From assembly GCA_020025425.1 (NCBI GenBank), contig JAHHSD010000039.1, forward strand, positions 1-18,209: DNA of 18,209 nucleotides, read 5' to 3'. A model generated the notes under the pieces. It did not search any database, was not told the origin of the DNA, and worked only from the letters and a program-made list of their open reading frames with translations. Position numbers and translations under genes: made by a program. Shown piece by piece: positions 1 to 6,095 of this stretch. Each line of letters opens with the position of its first letter. The stretch's first letter is position 1. The DNA is from Oscillospiraceae bacterium (GTDB taxonomy: Bacteria > Bacillota > Clostridia > Oscillospirales > Oscillospiraceae).

Positions 1-768
1 CCTTCCCCGCCGCCCATCGTTACACCGGCAGTACCCGAGCCCGTCCAGCCCGCACCCGACCCCAAGCCCGCACCCAAGAACCTGTACGTCCTGATGTATC
101 ACGAGATCGTCCCGGACAACACCCCCAGCCACAACGCCTGGATGATCACTGTCAGCCGGCTGCGGGAGGATCTGACCTGGCTGCGGGATCACGGCTACAC
201 CACCGTGCTGCCCAGCGAGCTGGCTGCGGGCCAGCTCCCGGCCAAGCCCGTCCTGGTCACCTTTGACGATGGCTACGCCAGCAACTATACCTTGGGTCTC
301 CCCCTCTTTCGGGAGCTGGGGGTCAAGTGCGAGATCGCGCTGATCACCCACCACATGGAGGACGGCACCCCCGGCTTTCTGACCTGGGACATGTGCCGGG
401 AGATGGCCCAGTCCGGTCTGGTGGAATTCGGCACCCACACCCACAACCTGCACACCATCAGTCCTGAGCCAAACGGCCCCCAGGGCATCAAGCGCATGCC
501 CAAGGAAACCAGGGCCGCCTATGAGGCCCGGCTGACCGCCGACCTCCAGACCAGCATCCAGCTGATCCAGACCCATGTGGGAACAACGCCCCTGTTCATG
601 GCCCACCCCTTCGGCTTCACCGATTCCTGGGCCAACCCCATCCTGGCAGGCTATTTTCCCATCACCGTCACCTCCAAGACGGGCCCCGCCCGTCTCTCCA
701 AGGGGCTGCACAATATGCCCCGCTATAACATCACCATCGAGCAGCCTGTCAGCAGCTTCCTGCCCTGA
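1..768 (+). CDS. Polysaccharide deacetylase (NodB/CE4 fold), 5'-truncated
   Basis: This is the C-terminal part of a secreted or surface polysaccharide deacetylase; the reading frame is open back to base 1, so the true start lies outside the window. The first 26 visible codons are rich in Pro, Ala and Lys and look like a flexible wall-spanning linker. The catalytic domain begins at LMYHEI (about base 91). Counting from the Met at base 94, motif 1 is TFDDGY (Asp58-Asp59, base and metal ligand), motif 2 is HTHNLH (His115 and His120, metal ligands in the H-x4-H spacing of PgaB/IcaB-like enzymes), and MAHPFGF near 169-175 stands where Y/F-P-Y/F-G usually is. All metal ligands are present, so an active N-deacetylase is likely. 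The substrate (peptidoglycan GlcNAc or an exopolysaccharide) cannot be told. The Met at 94 lies inside the domain and is not the real start. pheS begins 30 bases after the stop. Confidence 0.85.
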   Translation, partial: PSPPPIVTPAVPEPVQPAPDPKPAPKNLYVLMYHEIVPDNTPSHNAWMITVSRLREDLTWLRDHGYTTVLPSELAAGQLPAKPVLVTFDDGYASNYTLGLPLFRELGVKCEIALITHHMEDGTPGFLTWDMCREMAQSGLVEFGTHTHNLHTISPEPNGPQGIKRMPKETRAAYEARLTADLQTSIQLIQTHVGTTPLFMAHPFGFTDSWANPILAGYFPITVTSKTGPARLSKGLHNMPRYNITIEQPVSSFLP

Positions 769-798
769 CAGAGCGCACACGATTAAAGGAGCATCAGT

Positions 799-1824
799 AT
801 GAAAGAACAGTTAGCAAGTATCCGCACCCAGGCCCTGGCCGCCTTCGAGGCCGCCCAGGACGCCGCTGCTCTGGACGCCCTGCGTGTCCAGTACCTGGGC
901 AAGAAGGGCGAGCTCACCGCCGTCCTGAAGCAGATGGGCAAGCTCTCCGCCGAGGAGCGCCCCGCCATGGGTCAGCTGGCCAACGAGGTCCGCGCCGCCC
1001 TGGAGGAGGCCATCGAGCGCACCTCCAAGCAGCTGGCCGAGAAGGCCCTGGAGGAGCGTCTGAAGGCCGAGGCCCTGGATGTGACCATTCCCGGCAAGGC
1101 CCAGAAGCTGGGCCACAAGCACCCCATGTACATTGCCCTGGACGAGATCAAGGACATCTTCGTGGGCATGGGCTTCACCATTCTGGACGGCCCCGAGGTG
1201 GAGCTGTCCTACTTCAACTTTGACCGTCTGAACGCTGAGGAGGGCCACCCCTCCCGCGACTGGTCCGATACCTTCTACTTCGACGAGGACAGCAAGGTGA
1301 TGCTGCGGTCCCAGACCTCTCCCATGCAGATCCACGCCATGGACACCATGAAGCCCCCCATCCGCATCCTGGCCCCCGGCCGCGTGTACCGCAAGGATGA
1401 GGTGGATGCCACCCACTCCCCCATGTTCCATCAGATCGAGGGCATGGTCATCGACAAGGGCGTCACCATGGCCGACCTGAAGGGCACCCTGAACACCGTC
1501 ATCGAGCAGCTCTACGGCAAGGGCACCGTCACCCGCTTCCGTCCCCACCACTTCCCCTTCACCGAGCCCTCCTGCGAGATGGACATTCAGTGCCACAAGT
1601 GCGGCGGCAAGGGCTGCCCCACCTGCAAGGGCGAGGGCTGGATCGAGGTGCTGGGCGCCGGTATGGTCCACCCCAACGTGCTCCGCATGTCCGGCATCGA
1701 CCCCGAGGTCTACTCCGGCTGGGCCTTCGGCATGGGCCTGGAGCGTATGGCTATGGGCCGGTTCAAGATCGCCGACCTGCGGCTCATTTTTGAGAATGAC
1801 GTCCGCTTCCTGGAGCAGTTTTAA
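799..1824 (+). CDS. pheS: Phenylalanyl-tRNA synthetase alpha subunit
   Basis: The alpha subunit of the (alpha-beta)2 class II enzyme charges tRNA-Phe with phenylalanine in the cytoplasm. The 341-residue length is normal. Residues 1-90 form the helical tRNA-contacting coiled coil. The catalytic domain follows, with class II motif 2 around APGRVYRKDEVDATHSP (192-208), FTEPSCEMD (254-262) in the Phe/ATP pocket, and motif 3 GMGLERMAMGRF (311-322). Four cysteines (265, 268, 273, 276) in CHKCGGKGCPTC form a zinc-knuckle-like loop seen in many Firmicute PheS proteins. The start is supported by AAAGGAG about eight bases upstream. pheT follows 18 bases after the stop with its own AGAGGAG, so the two are cotranscribed. 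No T-box leader is visible in the 30 bases between the deacetylase gene and pheS. Confidence 0.97.
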   Translation: MKEQLASIRTQALAAFEAAQDAAALDALRVQYLGKKGELTAVLKQMGKLSAEERPAMGQLANEVRAALEEAIERTSKQLAEKALEERLKAEALDVTIPGKAQKLGHKHPMYIALDEIKDIFVGMGFTILDGPEVELSYFNFDRLNAEEGHPSRDWSDTFYFDEDSKVMLRSQTSPMQIHAMDTMKPPIRILAPGRVYRKDEVDATHSPMFHQIEGMVIDKGVTMADLKGTLNTVIEQLYGKGTVTRFRPHHFPFTEPSCEMDIQCHKCGGKGCPTCKGEGWIEVLGAGMVHPNVLRMSGIDPEVYSGWAFGMGLERMAMGRFKIADLRLIFENDVRFLEQF

Positions 1825-1842
1825 GAGAGGAGCGCAGTAACG

Positions 1843-4551
1843 ATGAATTTAAGCAGAAAATGGCTCAACGAGTTTGTCACCGTTGACGCAAATGATAGAG
1901 AGTTCGCCGAGGCCATGACCCTGTCCGGTTCCAAGGTGGAGGTCACCGAGGACCTGGGCGCTGAGATCAGCAACGTGGTGGTGGGCCGCATCCTGTCCAT
2001 GGAGCGCCACCCCGACTCCGACCACATGTGGGTCTGCCAGGTGGAGGCCGGCCAGGCCGAGCCCGTCCAGATCGTCACCGGCGCCTGGAACATCCACCCC
2101 GGCGACCTGGTCCCCGTGGCCCTGCACAAGTCTACCCTGCCCGGCGGGGTGAAGATCGAGAAGGGCAAGCTGCGCGGCGTGGTCTCCAACGGCATGTTCT
2201 GCGGCCTGGCTGAGTTGGGCCTGGACACCAGGGATTTCCCCTACGGCGTCATCACCGCCGCCGCCATTCTGGGCGACTACAAGCCTCTGGACAAGGACAA
2301 GCCCTCCATCCCCGCTGACATCAAGGCCGGCGACAAGGTCTTTGGCCCCGTGGTGGCCGCCAAGGTGCTGGAGTGCGCGCCCCAGCCCGACAGCTCCTTC
2401 CACACCTGCCTGGATCTGGGCGACTCCACCGCTGCACCCGACACCAGCTGCATGAACCTCCATGAGGGGGATCTGGTGGCCTACAACACCAAGACCGACT
2501 CCATCTGCACCCTGGCCGACCTCCACGCCCAGCAGGCTGAGTTCCCCCACTGCATCCCCGACGGCATCTTCGTCCTCCGGGAGGAGGGCGTGAAGCCCGG
2601 CGACGACATCAAGGCCATCACCGGTCAGGACGACCATGTGGTGGAGTTTGAGATCACCCCCAACCGCCCCGACTGCCTGTCCGTTATCGGTCTGGCCCGG
2701 GAGGCCGCCGCCACCTTCGATCAGGAGCTGCGGCTCCACGAGCCCCAGGTCAAGGGCGGCGCCCAGGGCGACCTCTTTGCCCTTCTGGATGTGGAGACCC
2801 CCGCTGCCGACCTGTGCCCCCGGTACACCGCCCGCATGGTCCGCAACGTGAAGATCGCCCCCTCCCCCAAGTGGATGCGGGAGCGTCTGCGCACCATGGG
2901 TGTCCGTCCCATCAACAACATCGTGGACATCACCAACTACGTCATGCTGGAGTACGGCCAGCCCATGCACGCCTTTGACTACCGCTATGTGAAGGGCGGC
3001 AAGATCGTGGTCCGCCGCGCGGAAGAGGGCGAGGAGCTGACCACCCTGGATGGCCAGGTCCGCAAGCTCAACGCCAACCACCTGGTCATCGCCGACGACA
3101 CCCGGGCCGTGGGCCTGGCCGGCATCATGGGCGGCGAGAACAGCGAGATCGTGGAGGACACTGTGGACGTGGTCTTTGAGTCCGCCAACTTCAACGGCAC
3201 CTGCATCCGCAAGGGCGCCCTGGCTCTGGGTATGCGCACCGAGGCCTCTGCCAAGTTTGAGAAGGGCCTGGATATTTTGAACACCCTGCCCGCCGTCAAC
3301 CGCGCCTGTGAGCTGGTAGAGCTGCTGGGTGCCGGCGAGGTGGTGGACGGCGTCATCGACATCCTGAACTATGTCCCCAACCCCACCGTCCTCAAGCTGG
3401 AGCCCGAGAAGATCAACGCCCTGCTGGGCACCGACGTGGCCGCCGACGAGATGGCCGCCATCCTCAGAAAGCTGGACTTCCAGGTGGAGGGCGACCAGGT
3501 CACCGTCCCCTCCTGGCGCGGCGACGTGAAGGAGATGGCCGACCTGGCCGAGGAGGTGGCCCGTTTCCACGGCTACAACAACATCCCCTGCACCTTGCAG
3601 CGGGGCGAGACCACCCAGGGCGGCTACTCCGACGCCCAGAAGCTGGAGCAGAAGCTGGGCGCCACCTGCCGTGCCTGCGGCTATGATGAGATCATCACCT
3701 ACTCCTTCATCTCCCCCACCTACTACGACAAGATCCGCTGGCCCGAGGACCACATCGCCCGCAAGAGCCTGAAGATCCTGAACCCTCTGGGCGAGGACAC
3801 CTCCATCATGCGCACCACCACCCTGCCCTCCATGCTGGAGATCCTGACCCGGAACTACAACTTCCGCAACAAGGAGGCCAACCTCTACGAGATCGGCCGG
3901 ATCTACCTGCCCGGCGGCGAGAACGGCCTGGCCATCGAGTCCAAGGTGCTCACCCTGGGCGCCTATGGCGAGGAGATGGACTTCTTCACCCTCAAGGGTG
4001 TGATTGAGGAGCTCCTCACCGCCATCCGGGCCGGAGATGCCCACGACATCCACTTCGAGCCCCTCACCGCAGAGGACGCCGATCCCTCCTATCACCCCGG
4101 CCGCTGCGCCACCGTCTGGGCCGGCAGCGACTGCATCGGCATCTTCGGTCAGATCCACCCCCTGGTGGCCCAGAACTACGGCGTGGACGCCGAGCTCTAC
4201 TGCGCCGAGCTCAGCTTCGACGAGCTGATGCTGGCCCGGGGCTCCGATCCCATCTACCAGCCCCTGCCCAAGTTCCCCTCTGTCACCCGTGACATCGCCG
4301 TGGTCTGCGACGAGGCCGTCACCGTGGGCGCTCTGGAGCGCTGCATCAAGAAGGGCGCCAAGGGCCTGCTGAAGGAGGTCACCCTCTTCGACATCTACCG
4401 TGGCAAGGGCGTGGCCGAGGGCAAGAAGTCCGTGGCCTTCAACCTGGTCCTCCGGGCCGACGACCGCTCCCTCACCAGCGAGGAGGCCGACAGCGACGTC
4501 AAGAGCATCCTGGAGACTCTGGAGAAGGAGCTGGGCGCCGTCCTGCGCTGA
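1843..4551 (+). CDS. pheT: Phenylalanyl-tRNA synthetase beta subunit, with extra N-terminal insertion
   Basis: This is the beta subunit of phenylalanyl-tRNA synthetase, which binds tRNA-Phe and edits mischarged Tyr-tRNA. At 902 residues it is about 100 longer than the usual 790-810. Visible order: B1 N-terminal region (1-40), tRNA-binding OB fold (about 44-126, with HPDSD, GDLVPVA, KLRGVVSNGMFC), an insertion (about 134-237), the B3/B4 editing region entered at EFEITPNRPDCLS (269-280), B5, the catalytic-like B6/B7 region, and the anticodon-binding FDX-ACB domain in roughly the last 100 residues (PLPKFPSVTRDIAVV onward). The insertion sits between DFPY and IPDGIFVL, which are adjacent in other clostridial PheT proteins as I recall them. 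It looks like a decayed copy of the preceding OB fold (see findings). No frameshift is visible. The gene ends in a strong terminator. Confidence 0.97.
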   Translation: MNLSRKWLNEFVTVDANDREFAEAMTLSGSKVEVTEDLGAEISNVVVGRILSMERHPDSDHMWVCQVEAGQAEPVQIVTGAWNIHPGDLVPVALHKSTLPGGVKIEKGKLRGVVSNGMFCGLAELGLDTRDFPYGVITAAAILGDYKPLDKDKPSIPADIKAGDKVFGPVVAAKVLECAPQPDSSFHTCLDLGDSTAAPDTSCMNLHEGDLVAYNTKTDSICTLADLHAQQAEFPHCIPDGIFVLREEGVKPGDDIKAITGQDDHVVEFEITPNRPDCLSVIGLAREAAATFDQELRLHEPQVKGGAQGDLFALLDVETPAADLCPRYTARMVRNVKIAPSPKWMRERLRTMGVRPINNIVDITNYVMLEYGQPMHAFDYRYVKGGKIVVRRAEEGEELTTLDGQVRKLNANHLVIADDTRAVGLAGIMGGENSEIVEDTVDVVFESANFNGTCIRKGALALGMRTEASAKFEKGLDILNTLPAVNRACELVELLGAGEVVDGVIDILNYVPNPTVLKLEPEKINALLGTDVAADEMAAILRKLDFQVEGDQVTVPSWRGDVKEMADLAEEVARFHGYNNIPCTLQRGETTQGGYSDAQKLEQKLGATCRACGYDEIITYSFISPTYYDKIRWPEDHIARKSLKILNPLGEDTSIMRTTTLPSMLEILTRNYNFRNKEANLYEIGRIYLPGGENGLAIESKVLTLGAYGEEMDFFTLKGVIEELLTAIRAGDAHDIHFEPLTAEDADPSYHPGRCATVWAGSDCIGIFGQIHPLVAQNYGVDAELYCAELSFDELMLARGSDPIYQPLPKFPSVTRDIAVVCDEAVTVGALERCIKKGAKGLLKEVTLFDIYRGKGVAEGKKSVAFNLVLRADDRSLTSEEADSDVKSILETLEKELGAVLR
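2338..2550 (+). other. Second OB-fold-like segment inside PheT
   Basis: PheT residues 166-236 parallel the canonical tRNA-binding OB fold at 46-126. VVAAKVLECAPQPDSSFHTC lines up with VVGRILSMERHPDSDHMWVC, sharing VV, a hydrophobic-Leu step, PDS and Cys in register. Further on, LHEGDLVAYNTK lines up with IHPGDLVPVALH, sharing GDLV. The second copy lacks the KLRGVVSNGMFC stretch that closes the first fold, so it is shorter and diverged. This is alignment by eye, not a computed score. Confidence 0.45.
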
Positions 4552-4576
4552 GCCCTTCCAATCTCTGAATCCATCA

Positions 4577-4614
4577 AAAAACCGTGTACCGAAGCCCTTC
4601 GGTACACGGTTTTT
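4577..4614 (+). terminator. Intrinsic terminator after pheT
   Basis: A 17-bp perfect stem runs 4577-4593 with 4598-4614 around a GCCC loop. Its GC-rich core ccgtgtaccgaa is flanked by A5 on the left and T5 on the right, so it can stop transcription on either strand. It begins 25 bases after the pheT stop and marks the end of the deacetylase-pheS-pheT unit. Confidence 0.93.
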
Positions 4615-4628
4615 CTCGTCTTGGACAT

Positions 4629-4670
4629 AAAAAACACCTGCCCAATCTCCAAACGGAGATCGGACAGGTG
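4629..4670 (-). terminator. Intrinsic terminator after rplT
   Basis: Read on the minus strand, a 16-bp stem (CACCTGTCC-GATCTCC with its partner, two G-T wobbles, GTTT loop) spans 4670-4635 and is followed by T6 at 4634-4629. It lies 19 bases beyond the rplT stop and closes the infC-rpmI-rplT operon, back to back with the pheT terminator. Confidence 0.93.
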
Positions 4671-4689
4671 CCGAACATGTAAACCGGAA

Positions 4690-5046
4690 TCAGGCCAGGG
4701 CCTTCTTAGCGGTCTCGGTCAGCTGGGCGAAAGCGGCCTTGTCGTTGACAGCCATCTCAGCCAGCATCTTGCGGTTGATGATCACGCCGGCCTTCTTCAG
4801 ACCGTTCATGAAGGTGGAGTAGTTCATGCCGTTCATCTTGCAGCCGGCATTGATGCGGGTGATCCACAGCTGACGGAAGTCGCGCTTCTTCAGCTTGCGG
4901 CCGGTGTAAGCGTAGGTCAGGGACTTCATGACAGCCTGGTTGGCCATCTTAAAGTGCTTGGACTTGGCGCCCCAGTAGCCCTTAGCCAGCTTCAGGATCT
5001 TATTTCTTCTCTTGCGCGTCATCATCGCGCCTTTCACTCTAGCCAT
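4690..5046 (-). CDS. rplT: Ribosomal protein bL20
   Basis: A 118-residue, strongly basic protein of the large ribosomal subunit that binds 23S rRNA early in 50S assembly. The length and sequence are typical, from MARVKGAMMTRKRRNKILK at the N-terminus through KGYWGAKSKHFKMAN and TYAYTGRKLKKRDFRQLWI to the RINAGCKMNGMNYSTFMNGL core. The ATG is preceded by GAGGGAGGTAAAG. It is the last gene of infC-rpmI-rplT, 20 bases after rpmI and just before a strong terminator. In Firmicutes L20 represses this operon through the infC leader; the leader here is long and structured enough for that, but the binding site cannot be proven by reading. Confidence 0.98.
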   Translation of the reverse strand: MARVKGAMMTRKRRNKILKLAKGYWGAKSKHFKMANQAVMKSLTYAYTGRKLKKRDFRQLWITRINAGCKMNGMNYSTFMNGLKKAGVIINRKMLAEMAVNDKAAFAQLTETAKKALA

Positions 5047-5066
5047 TACTCTTTACCTCCCTCTTC

Positions 5067-5276
5067 TTACTTGTACAGGATCATACGCTTGACGGCGGCC
5101 TCGTTGGTCTTGTCAGCGTAGGTGGTGCCGCGCAGGGCACGCTTCAGCTTGGTGGTCTTGCCGTGGCCGTTCAGCAGGTGACGCTTCTTGGTCATGGCGC
5201 GCTTGACCTTGCCGGTCTTGGTGAGGGAGAAGCGCTTCTTGGCGCCGCTGTGAGTCTTGATCTTAAACTTCGGCAT
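5067..5276 (-). CDS. rpmI: Ribosomal protein bL35
   Basis: A small basic protein of the large ribosomal subunit. It has 69 residues, slightly longer than the common 64-66, and opens with MPKFKIKTHSGAKKRFSLT, the family's N-terminal signature. LNGHGKTTKLKRALRG is the family's central basic stretch. AAGGAG lies eight bases before the ATG. It sits between infC (18 bases upstream) and rplT (20 bases downstream) in the conserved IF3-L35-L20 order. Confidence 0.97.
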   Translation of the reverse strand: MPKFKIKTHSGAKKRFSLTKTGKVKRAMTKKRHLLNGHGKTTKLKRALRGTTYADKTNEAAVKRMILYK

Positions 5277-5294
5277 AACAGAGAACTCCTTTTC

Positions 5295-5825
5295 TTACTT
5301 TTTCGTATCTTTGGCAGTTTTGGGTGACAGGAAAATGGACATATGACGTCCCTCCAGCTTGGGGGACTTATCCATGACTGCCACCTCGCCGCAGTCGTCA
5401 GCGAACTTCAGCAGCAGGTCCTGGCCGATGCTCGTATGGGCCATTTCCCGTCCACGGAAGCGCACAGTGACCTTGCACCGGTTTCCTTCGGTTAAGAACT
5501 TCTGGGCATTGCGCAGCTTCACATTGAAGTCGTTCACGTCAATGCTGGGAGACATGCGGACCTCTTTGATTTCCACTACGCGCTGGTTCTTGCGGGCTTC
5601 CTTCTCTCGCTTGGTCTGCTCGAACCGGAACTTACCGTAGTCCATAAGCTTACAGACGGGCGGTACTGCGTTGGGGGAGATCTTGACCAGATCCAGGTTC
5701 TGCTCCTCCGCCATGTTCAGAGCATCCTGAGCGGACATGATGCCCAGCTGTTCACCGGTATCAGAGATCAGGCGGATCTCTTTATCGCGGATATCTTCAT
5801 TGATCTGATGAGCTGTGTTAGCGAT
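5295..5825 (-). CDS. infC: Translation initiation factor IF-3 (AUC start proposed)
   Basis: IF-3 binds the 30S subunit, prevents premature 50S joining and rejects initiation at codons other than AUG, GUG and UUG. The protein shows the N-domain (QINEDIRDKEIRLI, NLDLVKISPNAVPPVCKLMDYGKFRFEQ), the lysine-rich linker (KREKEARKNQ) and the C-domain (EVRMSP, DFNVKLRNAQKFL, VTVRFRGREMAH). A TTG at 5840 would extend the frame, but it lies inside GGAGGT (5838-5833), which is plainly the ribosome binding site. The codon correctly spaced, seven bases downstream, is ATC at 5825-5823. This gives a 176-residue protein beginning (M)ANTAHQINEDIR, a length and N-terminus that fit the family. infC is known to use AUU, AUA or AUC starts for autoregulation by IF-3 itself. 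It is first in infC-rpmI-rplT and has its own promoter. Confidence 0.9.
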   Translation of the reverse strand: MANTAHQINEDIRDKEIRLISDTGEQLGIMSAQDALNMAEEQNLDLVKISPNAVPPVCKLMDYGKFRFEQTKREKEARKNQRVVEIKEVRMSPSIDVNDFNVKLRNAQKFLTEGNRCKVTVRFRGREMAHTSIGQDLLLKFADDCGEVAVMDKSPKLEGRHMSIFLSPKTAKDTKK

Positions 5826-5838
5826 GGGAAGCACCTCC
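5823..5838 (-). promoter_or_regulatory. infC ribosome binding site and ATC initiation codon
   Basis: On the minus strand GGAGGT (5838-5833) is followed by seven bases (GCTTCCC) and then ATC GCT AAC. No ATG, GTG or TTG in the IF-3 frame is correctly placed: the TTG at 5840 and the GTG at 5834 overlap the Shine-Dalgarno itself. The ATC is therefore the best start. Confidence 0.75.
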
Positions 5839-5973
5839 AAACAAAAAATTAAATGCGGTCAGCCTGAACGGCCGCCCGCACAACAAAATACACCGAGCTC
5901 TCGGTGTCTGACTGTGTTGACCCTTCGGCTCTGGCCTGGGGTGAGGACGGGGACCGTTCCTGCTTTATTTTGC
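5826..5973 (-). promoter_or_regulatory. infC leader with attenuator-like hairpin (candidate L20 leader)
   Basis: About 148 nt separate the predicted transcription start (near 5973) from the infC start, with no credible reading frame. On the minus strand a perfect hairpin, ACACCGAG with CTCGGTGT (5907-5890), is followed at once by ATTTTGTT, resembling an intrinsic attenuator. A CGGTC early in the leader (5959-5955) can pair with GACCG just before the T-rich run upstream of the Shine-Dalgarno, which would be a long-range contact. Firmicute infC operons are known to carry L20-responsive leaders with long-range or pseudoknot pairing. Assignment to that class is inference from position and shape only. 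Confidence 0.45.
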
Positions 5974-5979
5974 TCATAT

Positions 5980-6008
5980 ACTATATCATAGCCATTGACC
6001 ACTGTCAA
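5980..6008 (-). promoter_or_regulatory. Sigma-A promoter of infC-rpmI-rplT
   Basis: On the minus strand a perfect -35 TTGACA (6008-6003), a 17-base spacer and -10 TATAGT (5985-5980), with TGA directly before the -10 forming an extended -10. The upstream 6010-6030 stretch is A/T-rich. This is among the best promoters in the window, fitting a ribosomal-protein operon. Confidence 0.9.
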
Positions 6009-6043
6009 GCTAAATTTTATTTCTTTTTCAAGCCATGCTTCAC

Positions 6044-6082
6044 CCGGTCCCCTGCCCTGGATTTTCAGGGACAGGGGACCGG
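6044..6082 (-). repeat. Long GC-rich inverted repeat downstream of pyk
   Basis: CCGGTCCCCTG-CCCTG (6044-6059) pairs with CAGGG-A-CAGGGGACCGG (6066-6082): 16 bp with a single bulged A and a GATTTT loop. It starts 13 bases after the pyk stop. Neither strand has the immediate T run of a standard intrinsic terminator, so it may be a stem-only terminator, a 3' mRNA-stabilising hairpin or a factor-dependent stop. It also insulates pyk from the infC promoter. Confidence 0.7.
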
Positions 6083-6095
6083 AAACCGGGATATT

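Noticed and set aside
1849..4158. 769-codon open frame on the minus strand opposite pheT
   Set aside because: The translation is dominated by Gly, Val, Leu, His and Asp, as expected for the antisense of GC-rich codons. It has no ribosome site or recognisable domain and covers a certain gene.
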